This document shows, piece after piece, positions 47,788-57,008 of a DNA stretch of 64,000 bases. The stretch spans positions 21,655,138 through 21,719,137 of the forward strand of contig NC_087069.1 in NCBI RefSeq assembly GCF_963678635.1, written 5' to 3'. The notes beneath the pieces were generated by a model. The model was not told where the DNA came from. It was given only the letters and a program-made list of their open reading frames with translations, and did not search any database. Source of the stretch: Symsagittifera roscoffensis. Its lineage: Eukaryota; Xenacoelomorpha; Acoela; Convolutidae. The position numbers and the translations under genes are program-made. Within the stretch, counting starts at the first letter, position 1. Each line of letters begins with the position of its first letter.

Positions 47788-48817
47788 TTATGAACTGATT
47801 TTTCCAACGTCAAATTTTGATGTTGCGTAGACTGTTGAATATTTTAACAGTTGTTTTGCTAATTTGTCAAATTCGATTTGTGTAATTTGAGAGTGTTCAA
47901 AATTAAACATCGTTAAAAATTTTTGTTGTTATTTTGTGTAATTTGTTATATTGAACGTTGGTATAAAATATGGTGTTTTTGTGAAGTAATCTGTGTTTCT
48001 CTTTTCATTACTATTATGTTATTTATGGATAATTCTTCGTCAAGAATTGTGGATTGGCAAATATCTAATAAATGGAGTATATTATTTAGGCGGTAGGCTA
48101 CTTCATGTATGGGTGAGATTGTAGCGTTTGTTTCGCAATATCCTAAAAAGCCTAAGGGTAATGTTACTTGATACGGTGTATTGTTATACACGTGTAACGA
48201 AAAGATGTCGGAATTCGTGTTTTTCAAATATTTTATAGATGAGATCGTGATTTTGAAAAACTTGTGAATAGGTTTAAATTCAAAGTCTGACAAAAAAAGT
48301 TGTTGTTTATTTTGACTTTTATCATACTGTTGAGCTTGTTTTATTGAAAAATTATATATATTTCCTGATAATGGTTTCAAGTGTTTCCGTTGTTGGTTAT
48401 AAGTTGGATAAAATTTTGAGAAGAATGGTGGTTGTTTGTTTAATCTTTGAAAAAATGTTAGAGCTGTATTTTTTGTTTTTGTGTATTTATCTTTGATTGG
48501 TATTTTACAATTTAAGATGTTGATTGTTGGTATATATTTTGATATAAATGGTATGCCAAGGTAATTATGCTTAATATCAGTAATATGAAATATTTGTTTA
48601 AATGGTTTGTTTAGAATTTTATTTTGCTCCATTGTTCTTGTGGGGAGATTTTTCCGTAATTTACTAATGTTGATCCTTGTGCTGTTGCTAGTTTACTAGA
48701 GGTTGCAAGATGCGTTAATTTTGGATGTAATGTTTTGATTTCATTCCATGTGGGAATATTAATTAAGTTTGATTCTGCTCCTGAATCAATAAAAAAATTA
48801 ATTTCAAGATGTGGTGT
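47788..48817 (-). pseudogene. Copy B protease and pre-RT region
   Basis: DSGAESNLINIPTW at ~48765-48790 is the protease active site. ORF 47946-48632 (228 residues) carries the C-terminal half (LGIPFISKYIPTINIL) and a long linker with a HVYNNTPYQVTLPLGFLGY segment resembling a dUTPase-like or second beta-sheet fold, which I could not assign. Joined to RT across a frameshift near 47940. Confidence 0.6.
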
Positions 48818-49498
48818 TTAAAATTTTTTGTTTCTTGGACTTTCTAAGAGAAATGGTATTGTCCAAATTTTTTCTCTGGGTTGTTCTTTTTGTATATTTT
48901 GATAAATATGATTTGTATTTGAACATTGTGTTTTGTCTTTTTCATCGGGTTTAATTACCGTGTTAATTTCTTTTACTTCTTGTGCAGTTTGTGTACTATC
49001 GATGGGTCCAATATAATAATTGTGAAGGAGCTCCAATTGATTTTCATTTATATGTGATGTAAAAGGTTGTTCATATATGATAGGTTCATAGTCGTTTTCG
49101 ACTGTTATCATATTTACAGAGATGGTATTTTCTCTATCACTTTCTGTATCTGATGATTCACAGTTTATTTGATTTAGTTGTAGTTCGTTACTTCCTGTGT
49201 CATCAATACCTGGGGGGTCTGATGTTGTTTCTTCATTTGACTGTACTTGAGTAATATGTCTTTGATGTTTTGGTGTACTACTTCTGTTTCGATGTTTAGA
49301 ATTATTATAATGGTTATTATTCCTATGTGGTGCCTGGGAATAATTTCTATATTGATTATTATAACTTAAATTTCGATTTTGTGAATTGTTCCGTGATCTG
49401 TTTTGATAACTATCATTTGATCTGTGATAGTTTGATCTATTATACGAGTTATTTCTTGATCGATTGTGTGACATTCGACCAGAATGTGAAAAATGCAA
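48818..49498 (-). CDS. gag: Copy B Gag C-terminus (nucleocapsid tail)
   Basis: 226 residues on the minus strand: an Arg/Asn/Ser/Tyr-rich basic region (~1-105), then an acidic Asp/Glu/Ser stretch (SDTESDRENTI), and the end LLESPRNKKF. It corresponds to copy A 4150-4912. The zinc-knuckle remnant (…HILVEC) lies at the very edge, 49470-49510, where the sequence passes into the repeat block. Capsid and N-terminal Gag are missing. Confidence 0.65.
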   Translation of the reverse strand: MHFSHSGRMSHNRSRNNSYNRSNYHRSNDSYQNRSRNNSQNRNLSYNNQYRNYSQAPHRNNNHYNNSKHRNRSSTPKHQRHITQVQSNEETTSDPPGIDDTGSNELQLNQINCESSDTESDRENTISVNMITVENDYEPIIYEQPFTSHINENQLELLHNYYIGPIDSTQTAQEVKEINTVIKPDEKDKTQCSNTNHIYQNIQKEQPREKIWTIPFLLESPRNKKF

Positions 49499-49852
49499 TC
49501 TCTGCAGAATTCGAATTTTTAGCAGCGAGCCTTCCGGATTGGTGATTATTAAGAATTAAGAACGTTATTGGAACGATTGGCCAAACTGTGAGGGCTGGAA
49601 TATTCTGGTATTTTAAGATTTCAAAAATTCGAATTATGACGTCATATTTCTGAGAAACGTCAGAAACGGCCATTTTGGCTAAAACGAGAAAGAGGAACAG
49701 AACAACATTAGCTGCGCTAACAACAACTACGAAATCGAGATTGGAAAACAACAACGAGTTACAGAGTAACAGAAGAACACTCCGAGTTGCAACTATTGTG
49801 CCGCTACAATAGTTGCAAGGCCGTTGCGAACAACGGTGAAGGGTGAAAGACG

Positions 49853-49920
49853 GCCTTCCGGATTAAGAAGAAATCAGGATTAACGAGCTTGATCCAGCGG
49901 ATTCATCAATCCGGAAGGGT
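49853..49920 (+). repeat. Nested-hairpin module 1 (68 nt)
   Basis: Outer arms CCTTCCGGATT and AATCCGGAAGG pair for 11 bp. The inner stem GGATTAA/TTGATCC has loop CGAGC. A third small hairpin GGATT/AATCC can form instead of the inner part of the outer stem. Confidence 0.7.
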
Positions 49921-50449
49921 AAAGGAACTGAAACTTTTATCCTGTTACATAAACTTTTAGCTTCCTGCCATGTCCTGACTTGAATTTAATTAACATCTAG
50001 ATTCATTTTGATAAGGATGAGAAGCTAGGAGTTGGGGGAAAGGGTTGATCCATCTTCGATGGAGATGATGATTTTTATCTACTGAACAAAAAAAATAATA
50101 ATATAATAATTAGTAGTAGCCCTGTTTTTAGGAGTGACCTTGTGGTCTGGGGATACTGAGACCCAGCCATGAGCTCACTATTTCTGCATTTTATTTAGTT
50201 AATTTGAGGGTTTTGACCGAAGCCGAAAGCAGTAACGTTTTTGTCGACCCGATGTTAGAAAAGACCACCGAAAAGTACTGGCTTGGTAGAGACGGTGAAA
50301 AGCATGCAAAGCTCTGTTTAGACGTTAGCCAGTCGTCTTAAGACTTAGTTTTGTCTTCCGTCGATATGTATCTTCCGGGCGAATGTTACATAGATGTTTT
50401 TATGGCGCTCCTGGGTGTTATTCTTTTTAACATCATGACCGGCAGAACC

Positions 50450-50489
50450 GTTAACGAGCACTCCGCGCCGAGCGGATGCTCACATTAAC
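50450..50489 (+). other. Stem-loop flanked by GTTAA/TTAAC
   Basis: GTTAACGAGCACTCCGC, a five-base loop, then GCGGATGCTCACATTAAC form a GC-rich stem with one bulge inside an outer GTTAA/TTAAC pairing. The second unit repeats it at 51602-51641. Confidence 0.6.
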
Positions 50490-50541
50490 GCCCTTAATAG
50501 GCCTAAACCGCCGGGGCGGAAGGGTAGTTCGGAACGCGGAA

Positions 50542-50609
50542 GCCTTCCGGATTACCGTGAATAGCTTTTTAACTTAGTTAAGACCAAAAAATCACGAATC
50601 AGGAAGGGT
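50542..50609 (+). repeat. Nested-hairpin module 2 (68 nt)
   Basis: Outer arms CCTTCCGGATT and AATCAGGAAGG pair at 10 of 11 positions. Inner pairing is CGTGA/TCACG with an AACTTAGTT-type palindrome in the loop. Confidence 0.6.
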
Positions 50610-51004
50610 GGGGGTGTGACGTGACATTCGACCAGAATGTGAAAAGTGCAATCTCTGCAGAATTCGAATTTTTAGCAGCGAGCCTTCCGGATTGGTGATT
50701 ATTAAGAATTAAGAACGTTATTGGATTGATTGGCCAAATGGTGAGGGCTGGAATATTCTGGTATTTTAAGAATTCAAAAATTCGAATTATGACGTCATAT
50801 TTCTGAGAAACGGCAGAAACGGCCATTTTGGCTAAAACGAGAAAGAGGAACAGAGCAACATTAGCTGCGCTAACAACAACTACGAAATCGAGATTGGATA
50901 ACGACAACGAGTTACAGAGTAACAGAGAACACTCCGAGTTGCAACTATTGTGCCGCTACAATAGTTGCAAGGCCGTTGCGAACAACGGTGAAGGGTGAAA
51001 GACG

Positions 51005-51072
51005 GCCTTCCGGATTAAGAAGAAATCTGGATTAACAAGCTTGATCCAGCGGATTTGTCAATTCGGAAGGGT
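51005..51072 (+). repeat. Nested-hairpin module 3 (68 nt, duplicate of module 1)
   Basis: Outer arms CCTTCCGGATT and AATTCGGAAGG still pair for 11 bp through one G-T wobble where module 1 has G-C. The inner stem GGATTAA/TTGATCC is unchanged. Confidence 0.7.
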
Positions 51073-51693
51073 AAAGGAACTGAAACTTTTATCCTGTTAC
51101 ATAAACTTTTAGCTTCCTGTCATGTCCTGACTTGAATTTAATTAACATATAGATTCATTTTGATAAGGATGAGAAGCTAGGAGTTGGGGGAAAGGGTTGA
51201 TCCATCTTCGATGGAGATGATGATTTTTATCTACTGAACAAAAACAATAGTAATATAATAAGTAGTAGTAGCCCTGTTTTTAGGAGTGACCTTGTGGTCT
51301 GGGGATACTGAGACCCAGCCATGAGCTCACTATTTCTGCATGTAATCTAGTTAATTTGAGTGTTTTGACCGAAGCCGAAAGCAGTAACGTTTTTGTCGAC
51401 CCGATGTTAGAAAAGACCACCGAAAAGTACTGGCTTGGTAGAGACGGTGAAAAGCATGCAAAGCTCTGTTTAGACGTTAGCCAGTCGTCTTAAGACTTAG
51501 TTTTGTCTTCCGTCGATATGTATCTTCCGGGCGAATGTTACATAGATGTTTTTATGGCGCTCCTGGGTGTTATTCTTTTTAACATCATGACCGGCAGAAC
51601 CGTTAACGAGCACTCCGCGCCGAGCGGATGCTCACATTAACGCCATTAATAGGCCTAAACCACCAGGGCGGAAGGGTAGTTCGGAACGCGGAA

Positions 51694-51761
51694 GCCTTTC
51701 GGATTACCGTGAATAGCTTTTTAACCTAGTTAAGACCGAAAATTCACGAACCAGGAAGGGT
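51694..51761 (+). repeat. Nested-hairpin module 4 (68 nt, duplicate of module 2)
   Basis: Outer CCTTTC/GGAAGG keeps pairing by a wobble. The inner stem is CGTGAAT/ATTCACG, 7 bp. Confidence 0.6.
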
Positions 51762-51768
51762 GGGGGGA

Positions 51769-52312
51769 TTCGCGGTCCCGTCGTTCCCTGAGGGGTTCGT
51801 GACCAAAAACACTTAAAGATAAATATAAAACCAAACAAAAAGTAGTATAGTACCCAAGAAAAACAAAAAAACATTAAAAAAATAACCGAAAAAACCAAAA
51901 ACAGTAAAAAAAGAAAAAATCAGTAGAAATCATCCCCCCAGACAAGATGTGATCCGACCCCCCCCCCCGTTTGTTGTTGATAGATATATTGTTGTTACAG
52001 GCATTTATATCAATCAGGATTGTTACGATCAGTTTTGTAGCCTGTTTGTGAGGCTTGTACTGTAGGGTTATTTGAGCATTTAAGCACGTTATTGATAAAT
52101 TGCGCTCAATCCGGAAGGGTCAGCTGATTTGCGCTCAATTCGGAAGAGTCTTGGGAGAAGACTGATCCGGCAAGCAGTACAAGGAGCAACAAGAAGGGGC
52201 TCAACGACAACAACAATCGACTGTTGGGTATCGTTAACAAGTTTTGTATCCCTTTTGATACAAAAATTAAGATAGTAATCTGTGGGGGGCTCGACAGTGC
52301 TGCACTGTAGTG
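51769..52312. other. Unique non-coding DNA
   Basis: Contains a C11 run at 51958-51968 and two forward CCGGAAGRGT motifs (52108-52120 and 52138-52150). No gene seen. Confidence 0.5.
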
Positions 52313-52381
52313 ACCCTTCACCGAACTGCGAATATCCGAGTTAAGCACCTTAATTCGGATACTAAACAAACCCGGAGGGGT
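52313..52381 (+). repeat. Nested-hairpin module 5 (69 nt)
   Basis: Outer ACCCTTC with CCG after one bulge pairs CGGAGGGGT with a wobble. The inner stem TATCCGAGTTAA/TTAATTCGGATA has loop GCACC and pairs 12 positions with one wobble. This inner stem shares no sequence with modules 1-4. Confidence 0.7.
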
Positions 52382-52788
52382 ATAGTATTACTAATATTAT
52401 TAATTATATAGCCTATATTAATAGTCTTATATCGTATTTCAGTCAAAAACAACGAAAACAGACCGGTTTTTAGGGTCAAAATAGCGATATTTTGATCCCC
52501 CCACAAGTCGCGATTTTTGAGATATCGATTTTTTTTGAAACGGAAAAAGCGCTAAAATAGTGCGTTACATCGTAACTGCACTACCATAATAGATAGAACC
52601 GGTTAAGTTAAGTTCGAAAGTGGTTGGAACTATTTTGGTACCGAAAACCGAAATTTCGTGATTTTTGAGAAAACGAAACACCATAAATTTAGAAATTTTT
52701 TTGAAATTTTTGAGTTACGACACTAAAAATAGTTGTTCGGACAACGTCCACTAGTGAATCTACAAGTTTTAAAACCCGCTACCCGAAA

Positions 52789-52856
52789 GCCTTCCGGGTT
52801 GCAGAGAAATCGAACTTAACGTGTTTGATTTGGTGGATTCATCAATCCGGAGGGGT
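52789..52856 (+). repeat. Nested-hairpin module 6 (68 nt)
   Basis: Outer CCTTCCGG pairs with CCGGAGGGG with one wobble. The inner stem AAATCGAAC/GTTTGATTT is unrelated in sequence to other modules. The 3' end GGATTCATCAATCCGG is shared with module 1. Confidence 0.7.
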
Positions 52857-53361
52857 ACAGGTAGCATAGTTTTTCGCAAAATTATTCTACAAAAGCGTTT
52901 TAGATCGGATCTTTTGCATTGAACTAGAAGAGTATAGGCCCTCTGAGCTCGGATCAATAATTTTTAGGTCGAAAGGACCAGATTTGCGGAAAAAGTTAGG
53001 CGGAACCTATAATAGAGAAAATTTTTGAGTTTGGAAAAAAGACGTTTTGGTTAATAACTTTGGAACTATTGAGCATATCGAGTTGATCTTGGTACCAATA
53101 GATCAGAAATTAGCTGAGCTTACTAATAAGGACAAGTTTACGGAAAAAAAAGCGTGAAAATTTTTTGAGATTGTTTTTACCAAATTCCTCAATTTGGAAG
53201 GGTACACCCTTCACGTTTTATAAATTTTTTTAGAAAAGCCCTTATACCCCTACCAAAAGGTAATAGCGGTTGAATAAAGTAACTTTAGGCAGTTCTAGAC
53301 GAAAAGGGAAGGCTAAAGGCACAGCAAAACTTTAATCGAGCCGAAGTTAGGCGAGCGATAA
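52857..53361. other. Non-coding DNA between modules
   Basis: Holds one forward motif variant (TTTGGAAGGGT, ~53192) followed by ACACCCTTCACG. No gene seen. Confidence 0.45.
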
Positions 53362-53421
53362 GACCCTTCACCGTTAGTGTGAATTGTCAAATAAGAGGCT
53401 TAACTTCTATCCGGAAGGGTC
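53362..53421 (+). repeat. Nested-hairpin module 7 (60 nt)
   Basis: Outer GACCCTTC/GAAGGGTC pairs perfectly for 8 bp. The flanking G-C pair is specific to this module. Confidence 0.6.
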
Positions 53422-53435
53422 TAGGAAAGTAGCAC

Positions 53436-53496
53436 ATACCCTTCCTAGTTAATTGAAAGAGCAAAATTGCATCGGAGAACGTATCCGGAGGGGTAT
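53436..53496 (+). repeat. Nested-hairpin module 8 (61 nt)
   Basis: Outer ATACCCTTCC/GGAGGGGTAT pairs 10 bp with one wobble. The extended AT pairs differ from module 7 yet remain complementary. Confidence 0.6.
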
Positions 53497-53539
53497 AGGT
53501 TGAAAGAAGGTAAACTCCGAAAAGCTACTTTTACAAAAC

Positions 53540-53697
53540 CGGAGGGCTCCCAATCCGGAGGGTTCAAAGATTTTTCAAGTTAGGAGGGGTCCGAATCCGG
53601 AGGGGTCTTATAGTTGCTAATTCGGAGGGGTCCAAATCCGGAGGGGTCTAGATTCTATTAGTCCGGAAGGGTCCTATTTGTGCCAATCCGGAGGGGT
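53540..53697 (+). repeat. One-orientation array of TCCGGARGGGT motifs
   Basis: At least eight copies or close variants (e.g. 53552, 53593, 53619, 53634, 53661, 53684) occur in ~160 bp, all on the plus strand, spaced 15-40 bp with unrelated spacers. Reverse partners are absent, unlike the paired modules upstream. Confidence 0.8.
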
Positions 53698-54482
53698 ATT
53701 ATTTTATTAAAGGACTTAAGTAGACGGAAGAAAGATCAAAGTGAGAGGTATTAGGTTATTAGCACATAGGCTAGGTATCAGTGACTGCACTGGTAACTTG
53801 CCTTTCAATAAGAACCAGACCGAAACAAAACAGCTCCAAACTCGGATATTCGCGACACTAAGTCTAAATATTAAAAGAACGTGATTCATTGGTGTGGATT
53901 GTAACATAATACGTTTTTGTGAAAAGTGACTGCCCTGAGGATTTTAGTAGGTCTAGCTCGGGCAGTCCGAAGGCAGATAGGTAACACAGTACTCGGTGGG
54001 TGCAATAGACGCCCACTTGAGAAAATTACTGCCTTCAAAGTTTTGTCTGTTTGGTGCAGCACCGAGCAGGGAAAGTTTTTTCTTTAAAAGACAGGTTCGA
54101 CTATTGTACTGCGACCGACTAAGAGTACATTACACATACGTTTTTTTTCATAGAGGTATTCATATTCTGACATTAAGTATATATATTTTGTTTTTGATTT
54201 TAAATCAACATAAACTGTGCTTGATTGGGTAGTGAGTACACTATCTTTTAAATTGACTGATAACATCATATTGTGCTAGTTTTCGAATCTTACGACCGAT
54301 AATCGGTTAGTGTGAATAAATTTTATACAAACTGTGCTCTGATAACATACAGGGATTCGTGGTCACTTTTTAATAGAATCTTGTGAAATTTATTGTGTTG
54401 TGTCATTATTATTGTTAATAAAACTATAAGGTCTCTAGCAATCGAGTTAAGTGTACAGGCATTAAGAAGTGACAAATAGAGA
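53698..54482 (+). other. Leader upstream of element D gag
   Basis: No supported gene; small frames at 53716-53907 and 53996-54232 have no recognised content. This should contain the D leader and perhaps LTR remnants, but I found no matching sequence downstream of D to define an LTR. Confidence 0.4.
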
Positions 54483-57008
54483 ATGAGTCTAGACAAGTCA
54501 AGGATACCAAAACGAGGTAATAGCTCTAGAAAATTCATACCTGAAAAGCAAAGAAAAACGATGACCGATCCTTTTGTGGATTGGATCAAGCGATCCCGGT
54601 CTGATAAAGGGGAGACGGTTTCAGGCAGAATGGTTGAAACGAGAAGTCAGAAGACCTCAGAAGAGCGAAAAGAACTGTTAGAAGTGGAGGTCAATACAGA
54701 CCATACCATGAACGACAACCAGGAAGTAAATGCACTGGAAGGGAGAGGCAGAAGGTTGGCGAGTGAATCTACTCCGGTAGAACAAGGCCATGATTTTGCC
54801 ATTTCCACCGGGACGCTGGATCGAGAAGAGATGTCGGAACTGTCCGACATCTCAACTGAAGTAGCGGCAACTAGAAGATCTCCGACAGACAACACTATGA
54901 TGGCAGGCGGAACTGGTAAACAAACAACGTCATCGTCATTCTCAGAAAGAATGAAGAACACCTTCGGAAACATCTTTCCATTCAGCATGGGAGGAGGAGC
55001 AGGAAACGACGGTGAGTCCCAGGAGGAAGAGGATGAAGAGGAGCAAGGGGACTTTGGATCTCAAGTCAGCCTCAATAGTTCGATCCAGGAGAGTGAGGCA
55101 CACGTTGGAAGAGAGACTGGAACCATGGACAAATTTGGTGTAGTGACAACGATAAGCAAAGAGGCAAACACACCGGGCCAGTCAAAAGACTTCGCGATTA
55201 GGACAAGTTCAGAGCCACAACCTGGAGAGAGTAGAACCAGAGGGCTAGGCAACGCGTTAGTGGATCCTGAAGTAGATAATGAAAAGACGTTGAAGCAGAG
55301 GGTCAAGGCCCGGATCTCGACCAGCACGAAGCTACCTGGGACCGACAGGGTTACACCACCACTAGTGACGCCACTCGTGGATAACGGGGCAGCACTAGAG
55401 GAAGCCTTAAGCAACATAGTGGACAGTTTAGGAGAACAAAACGAGCAGATGTCAATAAGGTTGAGTGAACTAGAAAGAGCAGTTCACATTGAAAGAGAAA
55501 GCCTGCGGGAAGAAATTAACCGCAACAGACAAGAAGTTGGCAGAAGCGAGAAACGCTTGAAAGAAAGAACGGACGAACATATGATGAGGAACTTGTCGCG
55601 AATGACAAGAGAGGCGGAACACAGGGAGTTACGCTTAAGAGACGACATGGAGAAGTTAAGAATTCAGCAAGAGCAGTCTCTTGGGACTCTTGACACAAAG
55701 ATAGACGCGATGATGGAGAGGCGAACTCAGGCTATCATGGATAGGTTGGACGGGCTACTAAGCAGCAAGAGTGGACCAAAAGAAGGAGAGCCGAACTCGG
55801 GAGGTCCCAGCAGGGAACCGAGGGTGAACATCAATGAACATCAAAAGAGGAAAACGTATGGATCCACTAGAGGCAGGGGCAGTTCATCAGGCTATGCCAT
55901 AAGGGGTAATGGAGCATGGGGCCCGAACAGTAGAGCAAGTTCAACGGGGAACAGACAAACCTCTAACGAACGACCAACGCAAGGCACATATGCGACTGGG
56001 AGAAGTGATTCCGGCAACAGGGGGCATGCAAGCCAGAGGAGGAGTCATGTGGGCCAAGCGGGAAACACTCACGGTGGTTCGGATTGCAGGGATGCACCGC
56101 ACACAGAGCCTTCGACGAGGTGTGAGGACACTCAAGCGGGACATTCAAGGGATGCTACGGCAATGGCCACAGCATTTGAACCCCTAAACAGGTCTTTGGA
56201 GACATTCCTGACAAGGTTATCTAGAACCAATGAACGAAGTGAGAAGTCCAGAAGAGTCTTTAAGAAACCGAAATGCTACAAAGATGAAACTGATGGCTGT
56301 ATTGATACCTGGATAGAGGAAATGAAGTTACATTTCGAGGAAGAGGACTTGTCGGAGAGACAGTAATGCAGTGCGCTCACCAGCAACTTAGAAGGGACAG
56401 CCCTGAACTGTGTCATGGCCAAGAAGCAATATCAACGTGACATTGCTGAGAAAATCTTCGAAATCTTGTTAAACCGTTTTGGATCAGGGGTGCAGGGGCA
56501 CCAGGCGATGATGCGCTTCGAGAAACGGAGGCAACGAGAAGATGAAACGATAGACAAGATTCTCGATGATTTGGAAATGCTGAGAAGACGCAGCCAACCG
56601 GACGAGTCAAACCGAAGAATGAACTTGGCCGTAGCCTCAAAATTCATCGATGGTGTGAAGAATGATGAACTTCGTACAATGCTAGCAACGCATTACACGC
56701 CACTTTCAACCAATGCGCCAACACCGGAGGAGTTGAGGCTCAAATCAAAGGAGTATCTTTTGTTGAAACCTCCTTCGAGATCTGGATATTACAAGAACAA
56801 TTATGGAAATTTTAACAACGGAGCAGCAAACCAAGGGAACAATTGGTACAAACCGAGGGATGATATGGACAAGAGACGCTCTTGTGCTAATTGCAGTTCA
56901 ATGGACCATCATGTGTCAGCATGCCCAGCTTACAAACAAGGCATGAAAGCAATAGGCTTGGCCTCGAGGACGAAGATGCGTCAGAGTTGGACCATGAGGA
57001 TTTCATGA
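54483..57008 (+). pseudogene. gag: Element D Gag
   Basis: ATG 54483 opens 627 codons to TAA 56364-56366, and the same frame continues to ~56957. The N-terminal ~300 residues are Ser/Thr/Glu-rich and acidic. A long coiled coil lies at ~315-435 (heptad-like LGEQNEQMSIRLSELERAV… through KLRIQQEQSLGTL). An Arg/Gly/Ser-rich segment covers ~440-560. The capsid-like part straddles the stop (DTWIEEMKLHFEEEDL, then EKIFEILLNRFGS, RRQREDETIDKILDDL). The first CCHC knuckle CANCSSMDHHVSAC is at 56881-56922. A one-base shift near 56957 passes into the pol frame. A Gag with a long coiled coil before the capsid is unusual in size. Confidence 0.75.

Larger units (their letters stand above)
35822..49498 (-). 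mobile_element. Copy B: env-bearing family, 5'-truncated
   Basis: Read on the minus strand from the Gag C-terminus (49498) through protease, RT, RNase H, integrase, pol tail, small membrane ORF, hydrophilic ORF, env, unknown ORF, intron and 3' UTR to the LTR end at 35822. It lacks the LTR, leader, N-terminal Gag and capsid at its 5' side, where it meets the repeat block at 49468. It is the best preserved copy and contains the longest open pol and post-env frames. Confidence 0.85.
49468..51768. repeat. Tandem 1.15-kb duplication (units 49468-50620 and 50621-51768)
   Basis: Two direct units of ~1153 bp are near-identical throughout. Both begin GTGACATTCGACCAGAATGT, which is Gag sequence of copy B, and both end GGAAGGGTGGGG. 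Since ~25 bp of Gag is duplicated too, the block was already next to truncated copy B when it duplicated. Each unit holds two hairpin modules, a GTTAAC-flanked stem-loop and no convincing gene. The ~100-codon minus-strand frames at 49449-49754 and 50599-50907 are not supported. Confidence 0.85.

Noticed and set aside
49529-49596. Ninth 68-nt hairpin module (and its duplicate at ~50682)
   Set aside because: The left arm is present and the spacing is right, but the right arm is only GAGGGC and no inner stem is convincing. Kept out of the module list.
49853-49920. tRNA gene (about 70 nt with a 7-bp closing stem)
   Set aside because: No conserved D-arm or T-loop bases, the loop lacks the base expected before an anticodon, and the sequence varies module to module.
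49449-50907. Paired ~100-codon minus-strand ORFs in the 1.15-kb repeat
   Set aside because: They recur only because the DNA is duplicated, differences between them change amino acids freely, and there is no recognised domain.
53540-53697. CRISPR-like array
   Set aside because: The repeats are only ~11 bp, spacers vary widely in length, there are no cas genes and the context is animal retroelement DNA.
55516-55698. Antisense ORFs throughout element D
   Set aside because: All lie opposite the recognised Gag-Pol frames and have no independent support.
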